From positions 124,001-188,000 of the forward strand of contig NZ_BNBZ01000012.1 of assembly GCF_014656215.1 (NCBI RefSeq): a stretch of 64,000 nucleotides of DNA, written 5' to 3'. Of the stretch, positions 25,334 through 33,798 are shown piece after piece. The DNA comes from Streptomyces zaomyceticus (GTDB lineage Bacteria; Actinomycetota; Actinomycetes; Streptomycetales; Streptomycetaceae). The notes beneath the pieces were generated by a model. The model was not told the DNA's origin. It ran no database searches and saw nothing but the letters and a program-made list of their open reading frames with translations. The position numbers were made by a program, and so were the translations under genes. Numbering within the stretch: the first letter of the stretch is position 1; the number at the start of each line of letters is the position of its first letter.

Positions 25334-27463
25334 ATGGTCCTTTCCGACGGTTCCGCCGTGATCTCCGAGGCAGCGCAGGTGCTCCACCGCGTCTTCGGCT
25401 ACAGCTCCTTCCGAGGCGAGCAGCAGGAGATCATCGAGCAGGTCGTCGAGGGCGGCGACGCCCTCGTGCTGATGCCGACCGGCGGCGGGAAGTCGCTCTG
25501 CTACCAGATCCCGGCCCTCGTCAGAGACGGCACCGGCGTCGTGATCTCCCCGCTGATCGCCCTGATGCAGGACCAGGTGGACGCGCTCAGGGCCCTCGGG
25601 GTGCGGGCCGGATTCCTCAACTCGACCCAGGATCCGTACGAGCGCCAGGCCGTCGAGCAGGCCTTCCTCGCCGACGAGCTCGACCTGCTCTACCTGGCCC
25701 CCGAGCGGCTGCGGACCGAGGGCACCCAGCGGCTCCTCGACCGGGGCACGGTGTCGCTCTTCGCGATCGACGAGGCGCACTGCGTCGCCCAGTGGGGCCA
25801 CGACTTCCGGCCCGACTACCTCGCGCTCTCCATGCTCCACGAGCGCTGGCCCAAGGTGCCGCGGATCGCGCTGACCGCCACCGCCACCGAGTCGACCCAC
25901 CGGGAGATCGCCGCACGGCTCGGCCTGGAGGACGCCAAGCACTTCGTCGCGGGCTTCGACCGGCCGAACATCCAGTACCGCATCGTCCCGAAGAGCAGCC
26001 CGCACAAACAGCTGCTCGAACTCATCCGCACCGAGCACGACGGGGACGCCGGAGTCGTCTACTGCCTCTCCCGCGCGTCGGTGGAGAAGACCGCGGCCCT
26101 CCTCGTGGAGAACGGCATCGACGCCGTCCCGTACCACGCCGGCATGGACGCCCGTACGCGCGCCGCGAACCAGTCCCGCTTCCTGCGGGAGGACGGGGTC
26201 GTCGTGGTGGCGACGATCGCCTTCGGCATGGGCATCGACAAGCCGGACGTGCGCTTCGTGGCCCACCTCGACCTGCCGAAGTCGGTCGAGGGCTACTACC
26301 AGGAGACCGGCCGCGCCGGACGTGACGGAGAACCGGCCACGGCCTGGCTGGCGTACGGCCTCCAGGACGTGGTCCAGCAGCGGAAGATGATCGAGGGCTC
26401 CGAGGGCGACGAGCAGCACCGGCGCGCCCTCGCCATGCACCTCGACGCCATGCTCGCGCTCTGCGAGACCGTCGACTGCCGCCGCGTCCGCCTCCTCGCG
26501 TACTTCGGCCAGGCGGGCAAGCCGTGCGGCAACTGCGACACCTGTCTGACGCCCGCCGAGTCCTGGGACGGCACGGTCGCGGCGCAGAAGCTGCTGTCCA
26601 CCGTGTGGCGGCTGGCCAAGGAGCGCCGCCAGAAGTTCGGCGCCGGCCAGATCATCGACATCCTGCAGGGCAAGAAGACGGCCAAGGTCATCCAGTTCGA
26701 CCACGACGGGCTCTCGGTCTTCGGCGTCGGATCGGACCTGGGCACCGCGGAGTGGCGCGGTGTCGTGCGTCAGCTCCTCGGTCTCGGGCTCCTCGCCGTG
26801 GAGGGCGACTACGGCACGCTCGTCCTCACCGGGGAGAGCGGTGAGGTGCTCGGTGGGCGCCGCACCGTCACGATGCGGAAGGAGAAGGCGCCGGCCGCCC
26901 CCTCCCGCAAGGAGTCCGGCGGACGCTCCGGAAAGGGCGCCCGTGTCCCGGTCGACCTGCCGCAGGCCGCCGTACCCGTCTTCGAGGCCCTCCGGGCCTG
27001 GCGGGCCGCGACGGCCCGTGAGCAGGGCGTGCCGGCGTACGTGGTCTTCCACGACGCCACGCTGAGGGAGATCGCGACGCGACTCCCCTCGACGGTCGAG
27101 GAGCTCGGCACCATCGGCGGCGTCGGCGAGGCCAAGCTCACCAAGTACGCCGAGGGTGTCCTCGAAGCCCTGGCCGAGAGCGGCGCCGCTGCCGGGGCCC
27201 CGGCAGCGGCCGGTGCCGATGCCGGCGCGGGTGCCGGAGACGATCCGGTCGCCGCGCCCGCCGCCGCTGTCGCCGCGCCGCCGGCCGCCGCCCGAGCCAC
27301 CGCCGTCTCCCGTGCCGTCCCGGCGGGGGCCCCCGCGGCCTCCTCGCCTTCCGCGTCTCCCGTCTCTTCCGCGTCCGGGCCCGACGTCCCGTTCTTCGAC
27401 GAGGAGCCGCCCTACGACATGGACGGGACGGAGGAGCCCCCGCCCTGGGACGACTGGCGGTAG
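25334..27463 (+). CDS. recQ: RecQ-family ATP-dependent DNA helicase
   Basis: This 709-residue protein has the helicase core with Walker A GGGKS (residues 50-54), DEAH (146-149), TATATEST and the motif VI region YYQETGRAGRDG. The zinc-binding RQC region has CGNCDTC. A winged-helix and an HRDC domain (about 545-620, IGGVGEAKLTKYAEG) follow. The last 90 residues are a low-complexity Ala/Pro/Gly tail ending in acidic PPPWDDW, longer than in E. coli RecQ (about 610 residues). It unwinds 3'-5' at recombination and repair intermediates. It is convergent to the membrane gene at 27489 with a 25-nt gap. Confidence 0.95.
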   Translation: MVLSDGSAVISEAAQVLHRVFGYSSFRGEQQEIIEQVVEGGDALVLMPTGGGKSLCYQIPALVRDGTGVVISPLIALMQDQVDALRALGVRAGFLNSTQDPYERQAVEQAFLADELDLLYLAPERLRTEGTQRLLDRGTVSLFAIDEAHCVAQWGHDFRPDYLALSMLHERWPKVPRIALTATATESTHREIAARLGLEDAKHFVAGFDRPNIQYRIVPKSSPHKQLLELIRTEHDGDAGVVYCLSRASVEKTAALLVENGIDAVPYHAGMDARTRAANQSRFLREDGVVVVATIAFGMGIDKPDVRFVAHLDLPKSVEGYYQETGRAGRDGEPATAWLAYGLQDVVQQRKMIEGSEGDEQHRRALAMHLDAMLALCETVDCRRVRLLAYFGQAGKPCGNCDTCLTPAESWDGTVAAQKLLSTVWRLAKERRQKFGAGQIIDILQGKKTAKVIQFDHDGLSVFGVGSDLGTAEWRGVVRQLLGLGLLAVEGDYGTLVLTGESGEVLGGRRTVTMRKEKAPAAPSRKESGGRSGKGARVPVDLPQAAVPVFEALRAWRAATAREQGVPAYVVFHDATLREIATRLPSTVEELGTIGGVGEAKLTKYAEGVLEALAESGAAAGAPAAAGADAGAGAGDDPVAAPAAAVAAPPAAARATAVSRAVPAGAPAASSPSASPVSSASGPDVPFFDEEPPYDMDGTEEPPPWDDWR

Positions 27464-27488
27464 CCGGGAGGGCCGGGCGCCGCGTACC

Positions 27489-28766
27489 TCAGGTGGGCTG
27501 GGGGGCGAAGCGGCGCAGGCCCCTGCGGTCGTAGTACCGGGTCATGGCGAAGCCGAACGCCAGGGCGAGGGCCATGCCGACGGCGATCATGATCCAGCCG
27601 CGGGCCAGGCCCGCGTCCGCGCGGGCGTCGAAGTACAGGATGGACCGCACCCCCGCGCTGAGCTGGTGCATCGGCTCGAAGACGCCCAGGAACCGGTAGA
27701 AGCCGGGGGTGGCCTCCAGCGGCACGGTCGCACCCGAGGAGGGGAGGGCGAGCGCGATGAACACGAACATGGACACGAGCTGGCCGATCCCGCCGAACGC
27801 GGCGTTGATGGCCTGGACGCCCAGACCCACGGCGACCGTCGCGCAGTAGGAGAAGAGCCACAGCATCGGCAGGTGCGAGGCGTCCATCCCCAGTACGGCG
27901 ATCGTCGCCACCATGACCAGGGTGGTGGTGAGCAGCGAGATGCCCGCCGTCATGAGCATCTTCAGGACCAGCGTCTGGGTGCGGCTGATGGGTACCGCCG
28001 GGTGGCGCGAGTGCCAGGGGCCGATCTCGCTGTCGGCATAGCCGAGCGCGGTGTCGACTCCGGCGTTGACGAGGTTGCCGCCGATGAAGCCGCCGAGGAC
28101 GAGCAGCAGGGTGTAGTAGAAGGCGGTCAGGCCCAGGCCGCTGTGCCGGCCGATCGGATGGCCGACACGGGTGGTGACGGCCACCGGGTCGGTCAGGAGC
28201 AGACGGGTCGTCGGGACCTCCGTGGAGGCCGAGAGCTGTTTGCCGATGGTCAGCGAGGCCTGATGGGCCGCGCTCTGGTTGATCTGGGCCGTCAGCGACG
28301 ACCCCAGACTGCCCACGCCGGGATTGGTGAGCACGGTGAGCGTCGGCCGTACCGTCGCCCGGTTCGTGGTCAGGGCCGCGACGGAGGCGGTGAAGTCGGG
28401 CGGGACGACGAGGGCGCCGAAGATCTTGCCGGACGCCAGTGCGTCCTGGGCCTCCGCGCTGTCGAGCCGCTGCCAGTCGACATCGTTCTTCGAGGAGCCG
28501 GCGGCGACGATCGCATCGGTGATCTGCTTCCCCAGGTTCTCCCGCTGCCCGGGGAGCGGTGCGCCCCGGTCCTCGTCGACCAGGGCGACGGGCAGCCTGT
28601 GGAGGTTGTCGTTCGGATCGAGAATGCTGCCCATGTAGAGGAGCGAGAGGCCCAGGGCGACGATCGCGCTCAGGACGGTCGGTACGAGCCACAGCTTGGG
28701 ATTCCGGACGAGGGCCCGGGCGCGGACCTGCGGGCCGGGGGTCTTCGGGGGGATCGCGGACGTCAT
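27489..28766 (-). CDS. DUF3533/YhgE-Pip-like multispanning membrane protein
   Basis: This 425-residue protein has an N-terminal membrane segment (LWLVPTVLSAIVALGLSLLY), a large extracellular domain of about 170 residues (VALVDEDRGAPL, FGALVVPPDFTASVA) and a C-terminal block of five or six membrane segments, the layout of YhgE/Pip and SNG1-like ABC-2-type proteins. No ATPase gene accompanies it. Members are linked to drug export or phage receptors, but its substrate is unknown. ATG 28766 has only a weak ribosome-binding site. It is divergent from the Clp ATPase gene across 224 nt. Confidence 0.78.
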   Translation of the reverse strand: MTSAIPPKTPGPQVRARALVRNPKLWLVPTVLSAIVALGLSLLYMGSILDPNDNLHRLPVALVDEDRGAPLPGQRENLGKQITDAIVAAGSSKNDVDWQRLDSAEAQDALASGKIFGALVVPPDFTASVAALTTNRATVRPTLTVLTNPGVGSLGSSLTAQINQSAAHQASLTIGKQLSASTEVPTTRLLLTDPVAVTTRVGHPIGRHSGLGLTAFYYTLLLVLGGFIGGNLVNAGVDTALGYADSEIGPWHSRHPAVPISRTQTLVLKMLMTAGISLLTTTLVMVATIAVLGMDASHLPMLWLFSYCATVAVGLGVQAINAAFGGIGQLVSMFVFIALALPSSGATVPLEATPGFYRFLGVFEPMHQLSAGVRSILYFDARADAGLARGWIMIAVGMALALAFGFAMTRYYDRRGLRRFAPQPT

Positions 28767-28990
28767 GGTGTCATCGTCGACGCGCGCGCCGTCGTGGCGG
28801 GGATTGCGGGCCGTACGGGGAGGTAGGGCGTGTCGGCCCGCGGGCCACGATCGGACCGGCCCCGACCTCGCGGTGGACGTGTCCGCCGATGGATTCCCGG
28901 GCGCGGTCCGAGGACCTCCACTCCGGTTGCGGCGCACCGTACGTCACGTTTGAGTGAGAACGACCCCCCCCATGCGTCCCTGGAGCTGAC

Positions 28991-31543
28991 ATGTCGATGG
29001 CGTTCGGTTCGTCCTTCGGTTCGCCCGATCCCTTCAGCGACATGCTGAACCGGTTCTTCGGAATGTCGCCGGCGTCGTCGCCCCCGGCCGTGCAGCGCGT
29101 ACCGATCGGGCGCCTCCTGACCGAGTCCTCGCACGAACTCCTCAGCCTGGCCACTCGCAAAGCCGTCGAGGACGGCACGTCCGACCTCGACACGGAGCAC
29201 CTCCTGTGGGCGGCGACCCGGGTCGACCCCTCGCGCAGACTGCTCTCCCGGGTCGGGGTGGATCCCGAGGCGCTCGCGGCCCAGCTCGACGAGGTGCTGC
29301 CGCGGGAGTCCGGCGAGCCCTCGTCGGAACCCGGGCTCACCCCGGCGGCGAAGCGTACCCTGGCCGCCGCCTACGGCCGCTCGCAGGAGGCGGGCGTGTC
29401 GTACATCGGCCCCGAGCACATCCTCGCCGCGCTCCTCGCCGACGCCGACTCGGGAGCCACCCGGCTCCTGGGCGCCGACGGAACCGACGTGAAGAAGCTG
29501 CAGGGCCTGACGGACCGGGCGGCGGGCTCCGACGGCGGGTCCCCGGCCGCCGGGAAGCAGCCCAAGCAGCCGGCCACGACCCTGGACGAGTTCGGCAGGG
29601 ACCTGACGGACGAGGCGAAGGCGGGCAGGCTCGACCCGGTGGTCGGCCGGGCCGAGGAGATCGAGCAGACCATCGAGATCCTCTCGCGCCGCTCCAAGAA
29701 CAACCCCGTGCTCATCGGCGAGCCCGGCGTCGGCAAGACCGCCATCGTCGAGGGCCTCGCTCAGCGCATCGTCGCGGGGGAGGTGCCCGACACCCTCAAG
29801 GACAAGCGGGTCGTCTCCCTCGACCTGTCCGGCATGGTGGCCGGCGCGCAGTACCGGGGGCAGTTCGAGGAGCGCCTCAAGAAGGTCATCGAGGACGTCC
29901 AGAACGCCGCCGGCGAGATCATCCTCTTCATCGACGAGCTCCACACGGTCGTCGGCGCGGGCGCGACCGGTGAGGGCTCGATGGACGCGGGCAACATGCT
30001 GAAGCCCGCCCTCGCCCGGGGCGAGCTCCATGTCGTCGGAGCGACGACGATCGACGAGTACCGCAGGTACATCGAGAAGGACGCCGCCCTGGAGCGCCGC
30101 TTCCAGCCGGTCCTCGTCCCGGAGCCCACGGTCGAGGAGACCGTGCAGATCCTCGAGGGACTGCGGGACGCCTACGAGGCCCACCACCAGGTCCGCTTCG
30201 CCGACGGGGCCCTCGCGGCGGCGGCCGAGCTCTCCGACCGGTACATCGGCGACCGCTTCCTGCCCGACAAGGCCATCGACCTGATGGACCAGGCGGGCGC
30301 GCGCGTACGGCTGCGCAGCGCCGCCCGCTCCACCGAGGTCGTCGGGCGAGAGGACCGCCTCGCCAAGCTGCGCCGCGAGAAGGACCAGGCCGTCGCCGCC
30401 GAGCAGTTCGAGAAGGCCTCGGGCCTGAAGCGGCAGATCGCCGAGGTCGAGGGCGAGCTCGCGGGCGTCGAGGAGCGCCGGGAGGGCATCGTCTCGGTCA
30501 CCGCCGCCGACATCGCCGACATCGTCTCGCGCCGCACCGGCATCCCGGTCTCCCAGCTCACCGCCAGCGAGAAGGAGCGGCTCCTCAAGCTGGAGGAGGA
30601 GATGCACGCCAGGATCGTCGGCCAGGACGAGGCGGTCACCGCCGTCTCCGAGGCCGTACGCCGCAGCCGCGCCGGGATGGGCGACCCGAACCGCCCCGTC
30701 GGCTCGTTCCTCTTCCTGGGACCCACGGGTGTCGGCAAGACCGAACTCGCCAAGACCCTCGCCGACCTGCTCTTCGGCGACGAGGACCGCATGGTCCGGT
30801 TCGACATGAGCGAGTTCCAGGAGAAGCACACGGTCGCCCGGCTCGTCGGAGCGCCTCCCGGTTACGTGGGGTACGAGGAGGCCGGCCAGCTCACCGAGAA
30901 GGTCCGCCGCAACCCGTACAGCGTGGTCCTCTTCGACGAGGTCGAGAAGGCACACCCCGACGTCTTCAACACCCTGCTCCAGATCCTCGACGACGGGCGC
31001 CTCACCGACGGTCAGGGCCGGACGGTCGACTTCCGGCACTGTGTCGTCATCATGACGTCCAACATCGGCGCCCACCGGATCCTCGCCCACGAGGGCGACG
31101 CGGCCGAGCTCAAGTCGGAGCTGATGGAGGATCTGCGCGGCCGGTTCCTGCCCGAGTTCCTCAACCGTATCGACGACATCATCGTCTTCCACAGCCTCAC
31201 CGAGAAGGACCTGTCGGAGATCGTCGAGCACCTCCTGGACCGGTCCGAGCACCGTGTGCACGCGCAGGGCCTGCGCCTCGAGGTCACCGAAGCGGCGAAG
31301 AAGCTCCTCGTGGCCCACGGCTACCAGCCGGAGTTCGGGGCCCGTCCGCTGCGGCGCACGATCCAGACGGAGCTCGACAACCGCATCGCCTCGCTGCTGC
31401 TCGGCGGAGAGGCCGACCCCGGGGACACGATCGTCGCCGACGTGATCGACGACTCCCTGCACTGCACGATCCGCAAGGGCGACGGGGCCGGGAAGACCTC
31501 CGGGGTCTCCTCGGCGACCGGCACCCCCGACGGCAAGGAGTGA
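28991..31543 (+). CDS. Clp/Hsp100 AAA+ ATPase (ClpC-like body, no evident ClpP loop)
   Basis: This 850-residue protein has a duplicated Clp N-domain (about 38-165), AAA-1 with Walker A GEPGVGKT (about 243), a middle region with a UVR-like coiled coil (AAEQFEKASGLKRQIAEVE) and AAA-2 with GPTGVGKT (about 577) and FDEVEKAHPDV. ClpA/C/X proteins that feed ClpP carry an (I/L)GF loop after the MTSN sensor; here that segment reads NIGAHRILAHEGDAAEL with no such tripeptide, so a ClpB-like chaperone or independent unfoldase role is more likely. The first 35 residues are Phe/Ser/Pro/Met rich. GGAG precedes the ATG. A 55-residue gene follows, coupled. Confidence 0.9.
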   Translation: MSMAFGSSFGSPDPFSDMLNRFFGMSPASSPPAVQRVPIGRLLTESSHELLSLATRKAVEDGTSDLDTEHLLWAATRVDPSRRLLSRVGVDPEALAAQLDEVLPRESGEPSSEPGLTPAAKRTLAAAYGRSQEAGVSYIGPEHILAALLADADSGATRLLGADGTDVKKLQGLTDRAAGSDGGSPAAGKQPKQPATTLDEFGRDLTDEAKAGRLDPVVGRAEEIEQTIEILSRRSKNNPVLIGEPGVGKTAIVEGLAQRIVAGEVPDTLKDKRVVSLDLSGMVAGAQYRGQFEERLKKVIEDVQNAAGEIILFIDELHTVVGAGATGEGSMDAGNMLKPALARGELHVVGATTIDEYRRYIEKDAALERRFQPVLVPEPTVEETVQILEGLRDAYEAHHQVRFADGALAAAAELSDRYIGDRFLPDKAIDLMDQAGARVRLRSAARSTEVVGREDRLAKLRREKDQAVAAEQFEKASGLKRQIAEVEGELAGVEERREGIVSVTAADIADIVSRRTGIPVSQLTASEKERLLKLEEEMHARIVGQDEAVTAVSEAVRRSRAGMGDPNRPVGSFLFLGPTGVGKTELAKTLADLLFGDEDRMVRFDMSEFQEKHTVARLVGAPPGYVGYEEAGQLTEKVRRNPYSVVLFDEVEKAHPDVFNTLLQILDDGRLTDGQGRTVDFRHCVVIMTSNIGAHRILAHEGDAAELKSELMEDLRGRFLPEFLNRIDDIIVFHSLTEKDLSEIVEHLLDRSEHRVHAQGLRLEVTEAAKKLLVAHGYQPEFGARPLRRTIQTELDNRIASLLLGGEADPGDTIVADVIDDSLHCTIRKGDGAGKTSGVSSATGTPDGKE

Positions 31544-31546
31544 CCG

Positions 31547-31714
31547 ATGGCCCATCACCACCACAAGTCGAACGAAGAGGTCGAGGGCGACCCCGACACC
31601 GGCCACAGCCGCGGAATGCCCCGCCGCCCGGACGAGGAGGAGCTGGAGGCGCGCCTGGAGGAGGACCGCGAGGAGGCAGGCCTCTCCCCGGACCAGGAAC
31701 GGCAGGCCGACTAG
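31547..31714 (+). CDS. 55-residue acidic protein coupled to the Clp ATPase gene
   Basis: ATG 31547 lies 3 nt after the Clp stop codon, and its ribosome-binding site AAGGAG is made from the last two Clp codons, so translation is coupled. The product begins MAHHHHKSNEEVEGD, has GMPRRP in the middle and ends in a strongly charged helix (EEELEARLEEDREEAG). The codon use is typical for the genome (G/C third positions). I do not recognise a family. It could be an adaptor or regulator of the ATPase; that is inference from the coupling. Confidence 0.7.
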   Translation: MAHHHHKSNEEVEGDPDTGHSRGMPRRPDEEELEARLEEDREEAGLSPDQERQAD

Positions 31715-31805
31715 CCCGGTCGCCGGTCGCTGCTCCGCGGTGGCCGTTCCCCGGTCGCAGGTCCCCGGTTTCCGTCCCCGCTCCGGAACGGGCAGGTCCG
31801 ACGGT

Positions 31806-32723
31806 TCAGTCCTCGGGCAGCCGCTCCAGCGCGGCGGTGACATCGGTGCGGTCCGCGATCTCACGGAGAGCGCGGGCCAGCACCGAACCCGGCTCCCGCG
31901 CGACCGTCACCAGTCCGACCGGCACCGTCCTGGCGGGCTCGACCAGCGGCACCGCCCGCATGCCGTGCGGCACCCCGAAGACGTGCAGCCAGGCGTGCGG
32001 CACGACGCCGGCCCACCGGCCCGTCCTGACATGGGCGAAGAGCGCCGCCACGGAATCCGTCTCGACCCGGGGCGACGGCCGGACGCCGGCCTCCGCGAAG
32101 AGTTCGTCGAGCACCCTGCGCCCCTGCATCGCCCCGGTCAGCAGACAGAGCGGCAGCCGTGCGGCCTCCGCCCAGGTCGCCGTCGTCCGGTGGGCGGGGG
32201 CGTCGGCGGCGCCGGTGAGGAGCACGTACCGCTCCTCGTACAGCGGAATCGTCCGGAACCGCTCCCCGAGGTCCTCGTGGAGGTAGGTGATTCCCGCGTC
32301 GATCTCGAAGGCCCGCAGCTGCCGGAGCACGTCCTCCGACTGGAGGTCCGCCGTCACCTCGACCGTGACCAGCGGATGAGCCAGACAGAACGGGGCGGTC
32401 AGCAGGGCGACGGCGCCGGACGCGGTCGGGACCGAACCGATCCGCAACCTCCCGCTGAGACCGGTGCGCAGATGCCCGACCTCGCTCTTGAGCGCGTCGC
32501 GGTCGGCCAGGATCCGCTGCGCCCACACCACGATGCGCTCGCCCTCGGGCGTGAGGCCCTCGTACGTGCGGCCGCGCAGCACCAGCGGGACGTCGAGCTC
32601 GTCCTCCAGCTTGCGGATGGCCTCCGAGAGCGCGGGCTGGGAGACGTGGCAGGCCTGGGCGGCGCGGGCGAAGTGACGCTCGCGGGAGAGCGCCACAAGG
32701 TATTCGAGTTGACGGAACAGCAC
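31806..32723 (-). CDS. LysR-family transcriptional regulator
   Basis: This 305-residue protein has the LysR N-terminal helix-turn-helix (FRQLEYLVALSRERHFARAA, CHVSQPALSEAIRKLEDEL) and a two-lobe effector domain (RLRIGSVPTASGAVALL onward). The start is GTG 32723; GGAGG directly abuts it, so either leaderless translation or a slightly later start is possible. It lies 160 nt downstream of the fdhD gene on the same strand and not divergent from any gene, so its target is unclear; the molybdenum-enzyme genes next door are candidates. Confidence 0.87.
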   Translation of the reverse strand: MLFRQLEYLVALSRERHFARAAQACHVSQPALSEAIRKLEDELDVPLVLRGRTYEGLTPEGERIVVWAQRILADRDALKSEVGHLRTGLSGRLRIGSVPTASGAVALLTAPFCLAHPLVTVEVTADLQSEDVLRQLRAFEIDAGITYLHEDLGERFRTIPLYEERYVLLTGAADAPAHRTTATWAEAARLPLCLLTGAMQGRRVLDELFAEAGVRPSPRVETDSVAALFAHVRTGRWAGVVPHAWLHVFGVPHGMRAVPLVEPARTVPVGLVTVAREPGSVLARALREIADRTDVTAALERLPED

Positions 32724-32883
32724 CCTCCGGGTCTACCCGACGGTCCGGCCGAACGCCAATCGCCCCACGGTGCACACGGTCGCGAGCCCCACGATCCGCC
32801 CCGACCACACGCCCCCACGACGTGCCCGGACCACCTGCCCCCACCACGTGCACCTACGGAGCGCGGCCTCCCGCCGGCGCCGC

Positions 32884-33720
32884 TCAGGCCACGGGCAGCG
32901 GGCGCAGTCGCTCGTCGCCCGTGTACACGTTCATCGAGGCGCCGCGCAGGAAGCCGACCAGGGTCAGGCCGCTCTCCGCGGCGAGGTCCACCGCCAGCGA
33001 GGACGGCGCGGAGACGGCCGCGAGCAGCGGGATTCCCGCCATCACCGCCTTCTGCACCAGCTCGAACGAGGCCCGGCCGCTCACCATCAGGACCGACTCG
33101 CGCAGCGGAAGCAGCCCCGACCGCAGGGCGTGCCCGACGACCTTGTCGACGGCGTTGTGCCGGCCCACGTCCTCCCGCAGACACAGCAGCTCGCCCTCGG
33201 CGGAGAAGAGCCCCGCCGCGTGCAGACCACCGGTGCTGTCGAACACCCGCTGGGCCGCCCGCAGCCGGTCCGGAAGCGCCGTCAGGACGTCCGTCCCGAT
33301 CCGCAGCGGGTCCTCGGCCACCGACCAGGCGGCCGTGGTGCGCACCGCGTCCAGGCTCGCCTTCCCGCACAGACCGCACGAGGAGGTCGTGTAGAAGTTC
33401 CGCTCCAGGGACGCGTCGGGGGCGGCGACTCCGGGGGCGAGGCCGACGTCGACCACGTTGTACGTGTTGCTGCCGTCGGCGGTGGCGCCCGCGCAGTAGC
33501 GGATGCCGGCCACGTCCTCGGCGGAGTGCACCACGCCCTCGCTCACCAGGAAGCCGACCGCGAGGTCGAAGTCGTCTCCCGGGGTGCGCATGGTCACCGT
33601 CAGCGGGCGCCCGCCGACCCGGATCTCCATGGGCTCCTCGGCGGCGAGGGTGTCCGGGCGGTAGGAGGAGTCACCCTCCCGCACGCGCAGCACGCGCCGC
33701 CGTACGGTCACTCGTCCCAT
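32884..33720 (-). CDS. fdhD: FdhD, formate dehydrogenase sulfurtransferase
   Basis: This 278-residue protein is FdhD. The active CxxC is in SCGLCGKAS (Cys about 115 and 118), and later landmarks are GGLHAAGLF, EDVGRHNAVDK and SGRASFELVQKA. It transfers sulfur from IscS to the molybdenum cofactor before insertion into formate-dehydrogenase-like enzymes. The substrate enzyme is probably the FdhF/YdeP-type oxidoreductase encoded just upstream on the same strand (78-nt gap). The two are likely one transcript. Confidence 0.95.
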   Translation of the reverse strand: MGRVTVRRRVLRVREGDSSYRPDTLAAEEPMEIRVGGRPLTVTMRTPGDDFDLAVGFLVSEGVVHSAEDVAGIRYCAGATADGSNTYNVVDVGLAPGVAAPDASLERNFYTTSSCGLCGKASLDAVRTTAAWSVAEDPLRIGTDVLTALPDRLRAAQRVFDSTGGLHAAGLFSAEGELLCLREDVGRHNAVDKVVGHALRSGLLPLRESVLMVSGRASFELVQKAVMAGIPLLAAVSAPSSLAVDLAAESGLTLVGFLRGASMNVYTGDERLRPLPVA

Positions 33721-33798
33721 GGTTCGCTCCTCTCCTCGGAGCGCCGCTCCGACGGTGTGATGGTGGTCGTGCCTTACGGGCGGCCTCGTACGACTGTT

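Noticed and set aside
28946..28962. HspR (HAIR) operator before the Clp gene
   Set aside because: Only one half-site-like TTGAGT is seen; the second half ACTCAA at the proper spacing is absent.
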